From the NCBI GenBank assembly GCA_031272365.1, contig JAISTX010000019.1, positions 1 to 62,985 on the forward strand: DNA of 62,985 bases. The letters run 5' to 3'. Made by a program: the position numbers and the translations under genes. Below the pieces are notes generated by a model. That model was not told the origin of the DNA. It did no database searches and saw nothing but the letters and a program-made list of their open reading frames with translations. The stretch is from Eubacteriales Family XIII. Incertae Sedis bacterium. GTDB lineage: Bacteria > Bacillota > Clostridia > Peptostreptococcales > Anaerovoracaceae. Each line of letters starts with the position of its first letter. Within the stretch, counting starts at the first letter, position 1. Below are positions 25,183 to 34,419 of this stretch, piece after piece.

Positions 25183-25313
25183 GTTTTCACCTCCGGTTTC
25201 TCCTCTACCATACAGTCCCGCTTTGGCAACCGCGCGGGTCATGTCCTCCCGCCGCGGCACCGGCCAAATGCGCCATATGGTATGTGTCTTTCAATCACGC
25301 GCAAATCGCGCGC
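25183..25313 (-). promoter_or_regulatory. rpsB leader
   Basis: About 130 bases separate the predicted transcription start from rpsB. The leader is GC-rich with short self-complementary runs (for example around 25302-25316). S2 represses its own mRNA in several bacteria through such leaders. I cannot match a known leader structure by eye. Confidence 0.3.
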
Positions 25314-25320
25314 GAGCAAT

Positions 25321-25350
25321 ATTATACAACAACAAAGCGGCGCCACGCAA
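25321..25350 (-). promoter_or_regulatory. rpsB-tsf promoter
   Basis: Minus strand TTGCGT (25345-25350), 18-base spacer, TATAAT (25321-25326). The -10 is perfect, fitting a strongly expressed ribosomal operon. Confidence 0.6.
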
Positions 25351-25388
25351 GCGATATTTTCCGCCGCCCCTCCCGGCACCGGCTCCTC

Positions 25389-25417
25389 TTGCGGCGAGCT
25401 CCTGTCCGTGCCATAAT
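25389..25417 (+). promoter_or_regulatory. Promoter of the alpha/beta hydrolase gene
   Basis: TTGCGG (25389-25394), 17-base spacer and CATAAT (25412-25417) lie about 50 bases before the hydrolase start. Confidence 0.5.
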
Positions 25418-25465
25418 GGGTTCACGGGAAAACGGTGGTGGAGCGTTGAAGGGAGCGTTGTGGTG

Positions 25466-26641
25466 ATGGCTGGCGATGTTGTTTTGGAGAAACGGAGGCC
25501 TTTGTGGCTGCGCGCTTTGCGCGGGGCCGGGGTTGCGGCACTGGTTTTGGCCATTGTCTGCGGGGCGCTGTTTTTCTGGGCGCGGGCGTACAACACGGCG
25601 CAGGTGCGGATCGGCACATCGAACGGCATCGACACGCAGGAATACATCGAGATCGGCGGCATCAAGCAGTACATCCAGATACGCGGCCAGGATCGCAGCA
25701 ATCCGGTCGTCCTGCTGCTACACGGCGGGCCGGGGCAGCCGGAGGCTTTGCAGTACTATCTGTGGCAGAAGCCGCTGCAGGCGGATTTCACCTTCGTGGA
25801 CTGGGACCAGCGCGGGGCGGGCAATACGTATTACGAGAACGACGGGGATTGCGGGGTCGTCGACCAAGCGCGCCTGGTGCAGGACATCGACGAGATCGTG
25901 GACTACCTGCGCGAGGAGTTCGGGCAGGAGAAAATCATCATCGTGGGGCATTCGTTCGGCTCGACCATCGGCGTCCGCTATGTGCAGGCGCACCCGGAGA
26001 AGGTCCGCCATTATTTCGGCGTCGGCCAGATGGCGGGCAGCCTTTCAGAGATGACGGCGGAGCAGGTGCGCGAGGCGGCGGAGATCGCGCGGGCAGGCGG
26101 CGACGAAGAGGCCGCAGCGGATATGGAGCTGCATTTGCAGTCGTACCTTGAAAATCTGGAGGCCCTGCGGGGCGAGCCTGCCGGCGAGGGATCCGAAACG
26201 ATCTTCAAGCACCCGGCCTATGCCGACTGGGGCGACCTGAGGAGGCAGACCTACAAGTATTTGCCGGACGCGGGGCGTTCCGACCTGTACATCGGCTTTG
26301 CCGGGGCGGTCTCGCCGCGCGCGACCATGAACGACCTCAAATGGTGGCTGGGCGGGATGTCCTCGGAGGGGGCGCTCCGGGCACTGGATCCCCTCGAACG
26401 CGAGCTGTTTGTCGAGGATGTCTCCCTGCTCGACGGGCCGATGGAGTTCAAGGTGCCCGTCACCTTCATCATGGGCGCGGAGGACTGGGTCACGCCCGGC
26501 ACGCTGGCGGAAGCCTACCTCGAACGGATCGACGCGCCGGCAAAGCAGATCCGCTACGTCGAGGACGCCGGGCATACGCCGATGTGGGACAACCCCGAGC
26601 AGTTCGCGTACCATTTCAAAAAAGCGCTCAAAGGGGCGTGA
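25466..26641 (+). CDS. Membrane-anchored alpha/beta hydrolase, prolyl aminopeptidase-like (S33)
   Basis: A 391-residue hydrolase with a single N-terminal membrane segment at about residues 18-38, predicted to place the enzyme outside the membrane. The catalytic domain has the oxyanion HGGPGQ near 86-91, the WDQRGAGN segment near 113 typical of proline iminopeptidases, the nucleophile elbow GHSFGS with Ser163, an Asp in MGAEDWVTP and the His in EDAGHTPMW. The start could be ATG 25466 or one of two GTG codons just before it; GGGAG lies 10 bases upstream of the ATG. It stands alone on the plus strand and ends 6 bases before the convergent yicC stop. The substrate may be peptide or ester. Confidence 0.88.
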   Translation: MAGDVVLEKRRPLWLRALRGAGVAALVLAIVCGALFFWARAYNTAQVRIGTSNGIDTQEYIEIGGIKQYIQIRGQDRSNPVVLLLHGGPGQPEALQYYLWQKPLQADFTFVDWDQRGAGNTYYENDGDCGVVDQARLVQDIDEIVDYLREEFGQEKIIIVGHSFGSTIGVRYVQAHPEKVRHYFGVGQMAGSLSEMTAEQVREAAEIARAGGDEEAAADMELHLQSYLENLEALRGEPAGEGSETIFKHPAYADWGDLRRQTYKYLPDAGRSDLYIGFAGAVSPRATMNDLKWWLGGMSSEGALRALDPLERELFVEDVSLLDGPMEFKVPVTFIMGAEDWVTPGTLAEAYLERIDAPAKQIRYVEDAGHTPMWDNPEQFAYHFKKALKGA

Positions 26642-26647
26642 CCCCGC

Positions 26648-27541
26648 TCAGCAGATATTTTGCACCTGCTCGCGGATGTTTTCCACGCCTGTCTTCAGGG
26701 CGATCATCTTCTCCGTGATGAGCAGGTCGTTCGCCTTGGACCCGATCGTGTTCGCCTCGCGGTTCATCTCCTGCACGAGGAAGTCGAGGCGCTTGCCGAC
26801 GGGCTCGCGCCCGTCCGAGGCGAGGATGCCGCGGAACTGCGCGATGTGGCTCGTCAGCCGCACCAGCTCCTCGTCGATGCCCGCCTTGTCCGCGAAGACC
26901 GCGACCTCCAGGGCGATCCGCTGGTCGAGGAGGTTTTGATCCACCACCTTTTCCGCCATCTGCGCAATGCGCTCCCGCATCTTGGCGAGGTGGTGCTCCT
27001 GCGCCTCCGGCGCCCGCTCGGCGATCTCGGCGCACAGGCCCTCCAGCTCGGCGAGCCGCCCTTCGAGGTCCGCCGCGAGCGACGCGCCCTCCGCCTCCCG
27101 CATCGCGCAAAACTCCTGCAGCGCGCCCTCGGCCGCCGCCAGGATCAGCGACGCCAGCGCATCCTCGTCGAAGCCGGGCTTGCCCTGCCGGATCACGTCG
27201 GGCATCTGTGCGAGCAGCGCGAGCGGCACGTCCTCCGCCAGATCGAACTGGCGCGCGAGCTCCCGCAGGCTCTGGTAGTACTGCTTCGCGGCCCCGGCGT
27301 TGACCTGGACCGAGACGTCCTCCTCAGCCGCGCTGAACACGTTCACGAGGACGTCCACCTTGCCGCGCTGGGCGCACGCCCGCACCGCCGCCTTCACCGC
27401 GTCCTCCGCGAAGGCGTATTTGGGGGGCAGCTTCGCGGAGACCTCGCAGTACCGGTGGTTGACCGCGCGGATCTCCACCGTCACGGCCCTAAGGCCGTCC
27501 TGCGCCTCCCCGCGCCCGAATCCCGTCATGCTTTTGATCAT
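26648..27541 (-). CDS. yicC: YicC-family endoribonuclease
   Basis: A 297-residue YicC/YloC-family protein. It starts MIKSMTGFGRGE with VEIRAVNHRY, the hallmark of the family, and the C-terminal half has VGKRLDFLVQEMNREANTIGSKAND. Family members have been described as endoribonucleases. It is translationally coupled to the YlbF-like gene upstream (4-base overlap) and lies downstream of rnj, so this short operon looks devoted to RNA turnover. Confidence 0.93.
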   Translation of the reverse strand: MIKSMTGFGRGEAQDGLRAVTVEIRAVNHRYCEVSAKLPPKYAFAEDAVKAAVRACAQRGKVDVLVNVFSAAEEDVSVQVNAGAAKQYYQSLRELARQFDLAEDVPLALLAQMPDVIRQGKPGFDEDALASLILAAAEGALQEFCAMREAEGASLAADLEGRLAELEGLCAEIAERAPEAQEHHLAKMRERIAQMAEKVVDQNLLDQRIALEVAVFADKAGIDEELVRLTSHIAQFRGILASDGREPVGKRLDFLVQEMNREANTIGSKANDLLITEKMIALKTGVENIREQVQNIC

Positions 27542-27861
27542 GCCTTGAGCACCTCCCCGAGGATCGTGTAGACATCGTTCACCATCATCGCGAACCGCAT
27601 CTGCGCCCCGAGGTATTCCGCCGCGACGGGGTCCCGCGCCAGGATCTGGTACAGGTTCTGCATCTGCCCCATGACGTCCGGCCCGATGTCCTCCCCGAGC
27701 ATCTGCTTCTTCTGCATCTCGAACTGCTTCTCCTGGTAGTCGTTGAGCGCCTCGACGAGCTCCGGGTTCCTCTGCGCCTTCTCCTTCGCGGCCAGGTACC
27801 CGAGGTATTCCTCCGAGCGTTTGATCTCCGCCGCCAGCTCATGCGCCCTGTCGTGGATCAT
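27538..27861 (-). CDS. YlbF/YmcA-family protein
   Basis: A 107-residue all-helical protein of the Com_YlbF family (REKEKAQ-like KEKAQRNPELVEALNDYQEKQ segment, then NLYQILARDPVAAEYLGAQMRF). In Bacillus, YlbF, YmcA and YaaT form the Y-complex that directs RNase Y processing. Its place between rnj and yicC suggests a related role. It overlaps yicC by 4 bases and begins 3 bases after the rnj stop. Confidence 0.85.
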   Translation of the reverse strand: MIHDRAHELAAEIKRSEEYLGYLAAKEKAQRNPELVEALNDYQEKQFEMQKKQMLGEDIGPDVMGQMQNLYQILARDPVAAEYLGAQMRFAMMVNDVYTILGEVLKA

Positions 27862-27864
27862 TGG

Positions 27865-29688
27865 TCACACCTCCGTAATGATCGGCAGGATCACCGGCGT
27901 GCGCTTCGTGCGGTCGAGGATCATGTTCTTCAGCCGCCCGCGCAGCGCGCCCTTCAGCGCCTCCCAGTCGCCGGCCCCCTTGCGCTCGAAATCGGCGATC
28001 ACCTCGTCCGCCGCCTGCCGCACCTCCTCGAGCAGGTTGCCGCTCTGCTTCTCGTAGACGAAGCCGCGCGAGATCACCTCCGGCCCCGCGACCAGGAACC
28101 CCGACGCCACGTCGAACGACGCCGTCACGATGATCAGCCCCGACTCGGACAGCTGCCGCCGGTCGCGCAGCACGGACGAGCCGATGTCGCCCACGCCGAG
28201 CCCGTCGACGAAGACCGGGTCCGCCGGCACGCGCCGGTCCGTCAGCCGCACCTTGCCCTCCTTCATCTCCACGACGCGCCCGTTCGACGCGACAAGGATG
28301 TGGTCGCGCGGGATGCCGAGGTTCTCGGCGATCGCCGCGTTCTGCAAAAGGTGCTTGTTCTCCCCGTGCACCGGCATGTAGTACCGGGGCTTCATGAGGG
28401 AGATCATGATCTTGATCTCCTCGCGGCTCGCGTGCCCGGACACGTGGATGTCCGCGATGTCCGAGTAGATCACGTCCGCGCCGAGCGCGAGCAGCGAATT
28501 CACGACGCCCGAGACCGTCTTCTCGTTGCCGGGGATCGGGCTCGAGGACAGGATGACCGTGTCGCCGTGCCGGATCTTCACGCTTTTGTGCTCCCCCGCC
28601 GCCATCCGCGCGAGCGCGCTCATCGGCTCGCCCTGGCTGCCGGTCGTGATGATGACGAGCTTCTTGTCGGAGATGTTGCCGATTTCGTCGAGGTCGACCA
28701 TGACCCCCTTGGGGATATTCAAATAACCAAGCTCGCCGGCGAGCTCCATCACGTTGAGCATGGAGCGGCCGGACAGCGCCACTTTGCGCCGGTGGCTCAC
28801 CGCCGTGTTGATGATCGTCTGCACGCGGTGGACGTTGGACGCGAACGTGGCGATGATGATGCGCCCCTTCGTGTCGTCGAAGATCTTGTCGAGGATCGGC
28901 CCCATCGTCTTCTCCGATTTCGTGAACCCCGAGCGCAGCGCGTTCGTGCTGTCGCAAAGCATGAGGTCGACGCCGCGCTTGCCGATCTCCGCGAGCTTCT
29001 GGAAATCCATCGGGTCGCCGTCGATCGGCGTGTAGTCGATCTTGAAATCCCCCGTGTGGAAGACCGTGCCCGCCGGCGTCTCGATTGCGAGCGACAGCGA
29101 GTCCGCGACGGAATGCGTCGCGCGGATCGTATCGATCTTGAACGGCCCGATCTTGAGCTTCTTGCCCGCGTCGATGCGGCGCAGGTCGCCCTTGATCCCG
29201 TGCTCCTCCAGCTTGTGGTTGATGAGCCCGAGCGTGAGCCGTGTCCCGTAGACCGGCGTCTTCACGCGCTGGAGCAAAAACGGCACGCCGCCGATATGGT
29301 CCTCATGCCCGTGCGTCACGACCACCGCCTTCACCTGCTCCGCGTTCTGCTCGAGGAAATCGTAGTCCGGGATCACGATGTCGATGCCGAGCATCGCCCC
29401 GTCCGGGAAGCTCATCCCGCAGTCCACGATGAGGATCTCCCCGCCGAACCGGAACGCCGTCAGATTTTTGCCGATCTCGCCGAGCCCCCCGATCGGGATG
29501 ATCTCCAGCGTGTTCGGGTCGACCTTCGCCTGCTTCTTCTTCCGCTGCTGGCTCTGCTGCGGCGGCTGCTGTGGTTGCTGTTGCTGTTGCTGCGGCTGCT
29601 TCCGGTCCTCCCCCTGGGACCTCCGCGCCGCGCGCCCCCTTTGTTCCGTGTTTTCGCTTTTTCTCTTTTTTCTGAAATCGATTGCCAT
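27865..29688 (-). CDS. rnj: Ribonuclease J with basic poly-Gln N-terminal extension
   Basis: A 607-residue metallo-beta-lactamase/beta-CASP ribonuclease with both exo- and endonuclease activity in Firmicutes. The metal motif HGHEDH is at residues 126-131. The beta-CASP region includes TTGSQGEPMSALARMA, and a C-terminal domain follows. About 55 extra residues precede the usual start (IIPIGGLGEIGKN at about 63); they are rich in Lys, Arg and Gln with a run of six Gln. The extension could bind RNA or partners. It lies in the operon nadD/yqeK-rsfS-leuS-rnj-ylbF-yicC. Confidence 0.95.
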   Translation of the reverse strand: MAIDFRKKRKSENTEQRGRAARRSQGEDRKQPQQQQQQPQQPPQQSQQRKKKQAKVDPNTLEIIPIGGLGEIGKNLTAFRFGGEILIVDCGMSFPDGAMLGIDIVIPDYDFLEQNAEQVKAVVVTHGHEDHIGGVPFLLQRVKTPVYGTRLTLGLINHKLEEHGIKGDLRRIDAGKKLKIGPFKIDTIRATHSVADSLSLAIETPAGTVFHTGDFKIDYTPIDGDPMDFQKLAEIGKRGVDLMLCDSTNALRSGFTKSEKTMGPILDKIFDDTKGRIIIATFASNVHRVQTIINTAVSHRRKVALSGRSMLNVMELAGELGYLNIPKGVMVDLDEIGNISDKKLVIITTGSQGEPMSALARMAAGEHKSVKIRHGDTVILSSSPIPGNEKTVSGVVNSLLALGADVIYSDIADIHVSGHASREEIKIMISLMKPRYYMPVHGENKHLLQNAAIAENLGIPRDHILVASNGRVVEMKEGKVRLTDRRVPADPVFVDGLGVGDIGSSVLRDRRQLSESGLIIVTASFDVASGFLVAGPEVISRGFVYEKQSGNLLEEVRQAADEVIADFERKGAGDWEALKGALRGRLKNMILDRTKRTPVILPIITEV

Positions 29689-29707
29689 GTCCTTCTTCCC
29701 TTATTTT

Positions 29708-32176
29708 CTATTGAATAACAATATTGACGAGCCGCCCCGGCACGCCGATCACTTTTACGACCGTCTTCCCCTCCAGCAGCGCCTGCACTTCCGGCAGCCC
29801 CTGCGCGTGCGCCGCGAGCGCCGCCGCGTCCAGGCCAGCCGGCACGACCGCCTTGCCGCGCACCTTTCCGTTCACCTGCAGGGCGACCTCCTCCATGTCC
29901 AGCGCGAGCGCGTCCTCGTCGTATTCCGGCCAGGCCTCGCGCAGCACGGACCCCTCGTGCCCGTACGCCTCCCACATCTCCTCGCAGATGTGCGGCGCAA
30001 ACGGCGACAGCAGGAGGATGAGCTTCTCGCAGACCCCCCGCAGCAGCGCCCCGTCGGGGTCGCCGCCGTCCCGGTATCTATAGGCCGCGTTCACGAGCTC
30101 CATGATGGAGCTGATGGCGGTGTTGAACTGCATGCGCCCGCCGACGTCGCTCGTCACCTTCTTGATCGTGGCATTGAGCGCGTACAGCAGCTCTTTCTCG
30201 GCGTCCCCGCTACCGGCGCCCGCCGCCCCGCCTTCCATTTCAAGCGCAGCGCGGACCAGCCGCCATACGCGCCCAAGGAAGCGGTAGCTCCCCTCGACGC
30301 CCGTGTCCGACCACTCGAGCTCCTTCTCCGGCGGCGAGGCGAACAGGATGAACAGCCGCGCCGTGTCCGCGCCGTATTTTTCGATGATCTCCTCCGGCGA
30401 GACGACGTTGCCCAGCGACTTGCTCATCTTCTTGCCGTCCTTGATGACCATGCCCTGCGTGAGCAGGTTCGTGAACGGCTCGTCCACCGGCGAAAACCCG
30501 ATGTCGCACAGGAACTTCGTGAAGAAGCGCGCGTACAGCAGATGCAGGATCGCGTGCTCGACGCCGCCGATGTATTGGTCGACGGGCATCCATTTGCGCA
30601 CGGCCTCGTCGGAGAAAATCCGCTCATCGTTGCGCGCGTCCGTGTACCTGAGGAAATACCACGAGGAGTCGAGGAAGGTGTCCATCGTGTCCACCTCGCG
30701 CTCCGCCGGCCCGCCGCACACCGGGCAGGCCGCGTGCAGAAACGTCTCGCTCGTCGTCAGCGGCGAGCTGCCCTTCCCCGTGAACTGCACGTCCTCAGGC
30801 AGCAGCACCGGCAGGTTCTCCTCCTTCTCGGGCACCCAGCCGCATTTTTCGCAGTACAGCATCGGGATCGGCGTGCCCCAGTAACGCTGCCGCGAGATCA
30901 GCCAGTCGCGCAGGCGGAAATTGACGGTCGCCTTCCCGTAGCCGCTCTCTTCCACAAAATCGGTGATCTGCCGGATGGCGTCCTTATTATTCAATCCGTC
31001 AAACTGCGCGGAGTGGATCATCGTGCCTTCCGCGACGAAGGCCTCGGAGAGATTGTCCAGGTCCAGGTCCCCCCGGCCGGGGTCGACGACGGGGACCACG
31101 GGCAGGCCGTATTTCTGCGCAAACTCGAAGTCGCGCTGGTCGTGGGCGGGCACGGCCATGATCGCGCCGGTGCCGTAGTCCATGAGGACGTAGTTGGCGA
31201 TGTAGACCGGCACGTGCGCGCCGTTGAGGGGGTTGACGGCCGTGCGGCCGATGTAGAGCCCCTCCTTCTCGAGCGTCAGCGAGGCGCGGTCGATGTCGCT
31301 ATAGTATTGCAGCTTCTCCTTGAACGCCGCGACCGCCCCCTCGTACTCGGTGCCTTCCGTGAGCGGGCCGACGAAGGGGTGCTCCGGCGCGAGCACCATG
31401 TAGGTGACGCCGTAGAGCGTGTCCGGGCGGGTCGTGAAGATGGAGAGCTTCTCGCCGAAGCCCTCGATCTCGAAGTCGACCTCGGCGCCCGTGCTGCGCC
31501 CGATCCAGTTTTTCTGCATGAGCTTCACGTTGTCCGGCCAGCCGCCGAGCTTTTCGTCGATGTCGTCCAAAAGCCGCTGCGCGTACTGCGTGATTGCGAG
31601 GTACCACTGGTCGAGGTCGCGCTTGCCGACCTCCGTGCCGCAGCGCTCGCATTTGCCGTCGACGACCTGCTCGTTGGCGAGCACCGTCTCGCAGTCCGGA
31701 CACCAGTTGACGGGGTTCTTCTTCTTGTACGCGAGCCCCGCCTTGAAGAACTGCACGAAGATCCACTGCGTCCAGCGGTAGACCTCCGGGTCGCACATCG
31801 CGATCTCGCGATCCCAGTCGTAGGAGAAGCCGAGCGTCTTCAGCTGCGCCCGCATCTCGTCGATGTTGCCGTGCGTCCACAGGTCGGGCCGCGCGCCGTG
31901 CTTGATCGCCGCGTTCTCCGCCGGCAGCCCGAACGCGTCCCACCCCATCGGGTGCAGCACGTTGTACCCGCGCATCCGCAGGAACCGGGCCTGCACGTCG
32001 CCGATTGAGTAGTTGCGCACATGCCCCATATGGAGCTTGCCCGACGGGTACGGGAACATCTCCAGCAGGTAGAACTTCTCCCCCGGTGCGTCGTTTTTTG
32101 TTTTGAATAATTGCCCGCGCTCCCAGCGCTCCTGCCATTTACCTTCGATTTCTTTCGGTTCGTATCTCTCGTTCAT
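29708..32176 (-). CDS. leuS: Leucyl-tRNA synthetase
   Basis: An 822-residue class I synthetase that charges tRNA-Leu. Motifs: [16 protein letters not shown] near residues 41-55 (HIGH-type motif HMGH), the CP1 editing domain with TTRPDTLYG near 240, and [10 protein letters not shown] (KMSKS) about two thirds along. Zinc-finger cysteines CPDCE and CERCG are present near 155-190. ATG 32176 is preceded by GGAATTGGGA, which is itself the edge of a heptanucleotide tandem repeat. Length is normal for the family. Confidence 0.97.
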   Translation of the reverse strand: MNERYEPKEIEGKWQERWERGQLFKTKNDAPGEKFYLLEMFPYPSGKLHMGHVRNYSIGDVQARFLRMRGYNVLHPMGWDAFGLPAENAAIKHGARPDLWTHGNIDEMRAQLKTLGFSYDWDREIAMCDPEVYRWTQWIFVQFFKAGLAYKKKNPVNWCPDCETVLANEQVVDGKCERCGTEVGKRDLDQWYLAITQYAQRLLDDIDEKLGGWPDNVKLMQKNWIGRSTGAEVDFEIEGFGEKLSIFTTRPDTLYGVTYMVLAPEHPFVGPLTEGTEYEGAVAAFKEKLQYYSDIDRASLTLEKEGLYIGRTAVNPLNGAHVPVYIANYVLMDYGTGAIMAVPAHDQRDFEFAQKYGLPVVPVVDPGRGDLDLDNLSEAFVAEGTMIHSAQFDGLNNKDAIRQITDFVEESGYGKATVNFRLRDWLISRQRYWGTPIPMLYCEKCGWVPEKEENLPVLLPEDVQFTGKGSSPLTTSETFLHAACPVCGGPAEREVDTMDTFLDSSWYFLRYTDARNDERIFSDEAVRKWMPVDQYIGGVEHAILHLLYARFFTKFLCDIGFSPVDEPFTNLLTQGMVIKDGKKMSKSLGNVVSPEEIIEKYGADTARLFILFASPPEKELEWSDTGVEGSYRFLGRVWRLVRAALEMEGGAAGAGSGDAEKELLYALNATIKKVTSDVGGRMQFNTAISSIMELVNAAYRYRDGGDPDGALLRGVCEKLILLLSPFAPHICEEMWEAYGHEGSVLREAWPEYDEDALALDMEEVALQVNGKVRGKAVVPAGLDAAALAAHAQGLPEVQALLEGKTVVKVIGVPGRLVNIVIQ

Positions 32177-32235
32177 TCCCAATTCCCAATTCTCAATTCT
32201 CAATTCTCAATTCTCAATTCTCAATTCTCAATTCC
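32174..32235. repeat. Heptanucleotide tandem repeat between rsfS and leuS
   Basis: Six perfect copies of AATTCTC run from 32188 to 32229, with degenerate AATTCCC/AATTCCA copies on each side. In the minus-strand sense the array encodes the last residues of RsfS, contains its stop codon and ends in the leuS ribosome binding region and start codon. Seven is not a multiple of three, so gain or loss of a unit shifts the RsfS end and the intergenic spacing. Confidence 0.9.
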
Positions 32236-32564
32236 ACGCGCTTGCCGTCGCTCCAGATCTTCTCGATCTGGTACATCTCCCGCTGCTCCGGCAGGAAGAC
32301 GTTCACGATGATGTCCCCGTAGTCCATGAGGATCCACCCGCTCTCCGGGCGCCCCTCGATGTTCTTCGGGATCACGCCCTCCTTCGCGAGCTGGTCCTCC
32401 ACCTCGTCCGTCAGCGCCGACAAAAGCCGCGCGTTGCCCGCCGTCGCGTTCACGAAGAAATCCGCAAACGAGCTCTGCTCCGCGATGTCGATGACGGTGA
32501 TGTCCACCGCCTTCTTGTCGTCCAATATCCTCCCTGCCATCAGCGCTAGTTCCCTGTTGTCCAA
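32214..32564 (-). CDS. rsfS: Ribosomal silencing factor RsfS
   Basis: A 116-residue RsfS/Iojap protein that binds L14 and blocks subunit joining during starvation. Typical segments are DITVIDIAEQSSFADFFV, then GWILMDYGDIIVNVFLPEQREMYQIEKIW. The start is TTG 32564, 7 bases after GGAGG. The last seven residues (VELRIEN) are read from the heptanucleotide repeat and are therefore probably not functionally conserved. It follows nadD/yqeK, the usual neighbour. Confidence 0.94.
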   Translation of the reverse strand: MDNRELALMAGRILDDKKAVDITVIDIAEQSSFADFFVNATAGNARLLSALTDEVEDQLAKEGVIPKNIEGRPESGWILMDYGDIIVNVFLPEQREMYQIEKIWSDGKRVELRIEN

Positions 32565-32617
32565 ATACGGCCCTCCGTTTCCCTTTTTACATCCAATACA
32601 ATCGGCATCATATATAT

Positions 32618-33748
32618 TCAGGCTATCCTCGCCTTCAAATCCACGATCGCTTCTTCCGTGCTGCTTGTCACAGTATACCCCTTTTTCAGCAAATATTCCC
32701 GCAATTCCACCAAAACCGTATAGCCCCCCTTTTCGAGGTCCTCGAGGCAGAGCGCCCGCAGCCGGTCCGCGCCGTCGTACGTGCGCCCCGGCTCAACCGT
32801 GTCCGCGAGGAAGATGATGAGCTCGAGGCGGCTCATGCCCGCGCGCCCCGTCGTGTGCCAGCGGATCGCGCTCAGCACGTCCTCGTCCGTCACGCCGAAC
32901 TCGCTCCGCGCCGCCTCCGCCGCCATGGGCCCGTGCGCGAGGTTGTTCTCCAGCATGGCCGCTTCGCCGCCCCCGTCCAGCTTGCAGTAGTCGTGCAGGA
33001 GGGCCGCGATCTGCGCGCGGTGCGGATCCTCGCCGAACAGCGTCGCCATATACGCCGCGAGGTCCATCACGCGCTTCGTGTGCGCGAACCGGCTCTCGCC
33101 CTCCTTCGCGCGCACGAAGAGGAAGCGGCGCACGTCCTCCGGCACGAGGTAGCGCAGGCTGTATTTCGCCTCTCCCCTGGAGGCTTCCGCGCCCGGCGCG
33201 CCGGTCGCGTACGGCCTCAGCGCCTCGCGCAGCTCCGTCGACGACAGCTCGATCGGCGGGTTGTCTATGAGGTCGATGCGCGTCCCGTACGCCGCGCGCA
33301 GCTTTCCGGCGAGCGCGATGGCCTCGTCGTGGCGGTAGCCCGGCCGCACCCCGACGGCCAGGTCGAACTCCCGCAGCAGCTCGTCGGCCTTGTGCCATTT
33401 CTCGATCATCAGGAACATGTCCGTCCCGAGGATGAACACCGTGCGGAATTGGAAATCCTCTTTCAGCATCCTCAGCGAGTCAATCGTGTACGACACCCCG
33501 CCCCTGTCAATCTCAACGGTTGACACTCCGAAATACGGGTTGTCCCGGAGCGCAAACTGCAGCATCCGGAGCCGGTCGTCGTCGGGCGACACCTCCTTGC
33601 CCTGCTTGAACGGCTGGATGTGCGTCGGCATGAACAGCACGCGGGCCAGGTGCGCCTGCACGCGCGCGTTCTCCGCGAGCATCAGATGCCCGGTGTGGAC
33701 CGGGTCGAACGAGCCCCCGAATACGCCTATTCTCCCGCCTTGCTGCAT
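32618..33748 (-). CDS. nadD: Nicotinate-nucleotide adenylyltransferase fused to a YqeK-like HD hydrolase
   Basis: A 376-residue two-domain protein. Residues 1 to about 200 are NadD (GVFGGSFDPVHTGH at 8-21, with the HxGH nucleotidyltransferase motif; FILGTDMF; SSTELREA). Residues about 205-376 are an HD-domain with LLHDYCK near 265, like YqeK, a diadenosine tetraphosphate hydrolase. The two are separate adjacent genes in Bacillus. The first half makes deamido-NAD; the second probably removes Ap4A. I chose ATG 33748; GTG and TTG codons up to 33772 overlap the end of the PIN toxin gene. The toxin pair is therefore inserted directly in front of this operon. Confidence 0.92.
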   Translation of the reverse strand: MQQGGRIGVFGGSFDPVHTGHLMLAENARVQAHLARVLFMPTHIQPFKQGKEVSPDDDRLRMLQFALRDNPYFGVSTVEIDRGGVSYTIDSLRMLKEDFQFRTVFILGTDMFLMIEKWHKADELLREFDLAVGVRPGYRHDEAIALAGKLRAAYGTRIDLIDNPPIELSSTELREALRPYATGAPGAEASRGEAKYSLRYLVPEDVRRFLFVRAKEGESRFAHTKRVMDLAAYMATLFGEDPHRAQIAALLHDYCKLDGGGEAAMLENNLAHGPMAAEAARSEFGVTDEDVLSAIRWHTTGRAGMSRLELIIFLADTVEPGRTYDGADRLRALCLEDLEKGGYTVLVELREYLLKKGYTVTSSTEEAIVDLKARIA

Positions 33749-33759
33749 ACCCGACTCTC

Positions 33760-34143
33760 TCACCACACGCAACGGACATCGTATTCGGCAATATTCTCGT
33801 CTGCCGAAAGAATGGACATATCTTCCGTGATTGCCGTTGCGACAAGAATCCGGTCAAAAGGATCTTTGTGAACAAACGGAAGCGATCCGAGGCACTCAAG
33901 ATGCGTTCTTTTGATAGACAGAATCGAAAAACCGTTTTCATCCAATATCTGAAAAAATCCACCGACCTCGCCCGAGAGCCTGAGTTTCCCGACGCTGCAC
34001 TTGATTGCCACTTCCCATGCGGACGCAACGCTTACAAACAACGCATTGTCGGCATCCAGTATGATTTTCGCCACCCTGTCCGGCAGTTCCGGTGAATTTT
34101 CGGCAAGCCAAAGCACCGTATGGGTATCGAGCAGGTAGTTCAC
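33760..34143 (-). CDS. PIN-domain toxin (VapC-like)
   Basis: A 127-residue PIN-domain ribonuclease. The acidic active site is visible as Asp6 in LLDTHTVLW, Glu in SAWEVAIK near residue 44, and Asp residues in DPFDRILVATAI near 94-97. It presumably cleaves RNA when the antitoxin is degraded. It overlaps the antitoxin gene by 4 bases. The codon use is more AT-rich than neighbouring genes, which suggests acquisition. The family is the DTHxxLW group of VapC-like toxins. Confidence 0.9.
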   Translation of the reverse strand: MNYLLDTHTVLWLAENSPELPDRVAKIILDADNALFVSVASAWEVAIKCSVGKLRLSGEVGGFFQILDENGFSILSIKRTHLECLGSLPFVHKDPFDRILVATAITEDMSILSADENIAEYDVRCVW

Positions 34144-34403
34144 CTCATGTATTCCTCAAAATCATCCAACGGTGCGTCGAAATCATCTGCCATCCATATC
34201 TTCCCTTCCCAACCACCGAGATGCGGCGTACGCGCTTTTTTTACGCGCTCGACCACAGGGAAAGGAATGCCTCTGCTTTGTATCGACTGCCGCAAAAAAA
34301 TATTGATTGCTGTCGACATATCAAGGCCAAGCGCCCCAAACATCTCTTGCGCCTTTTGCTTGACATCTGCGTCAACACGAATATTGATGTTTGACATACT
34401 CAT
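34140..34403 (-). CDS. RelB/DinJ-family ribbon-helix-helix antitoxin
   Basis: An 87-residue antitoxin. NINIRVDADVKQKAQEMFGALGLDMSTAINIFLRQ is the RelB/DinJ ribbon-helix-helix DNA-binding part; the acidic C-terminus (DDFDAPLDDFEEYM) would wrap the toxin. ATG 34403 lies 8 bases after GGAGG; a GTG 9 bases upstream overlaps that site. It is coupled to a PIN-type toxin rather than to the RelE/YafQ toxin usual for this antitoxin family. A 26-base palindrome lies just upstream. Confidence 0.9.
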   Translation of the reverse strand: MSMSNINIRVDADVKQKAQEMFGALGLDMSTAINIFLRQSIQSRGIPFPVVERVKKARTPHLGGWEGKIWMADDFDAPLDDFEEYMR

Positions 34404-34419
34404 AATATCCACCTCCTGT

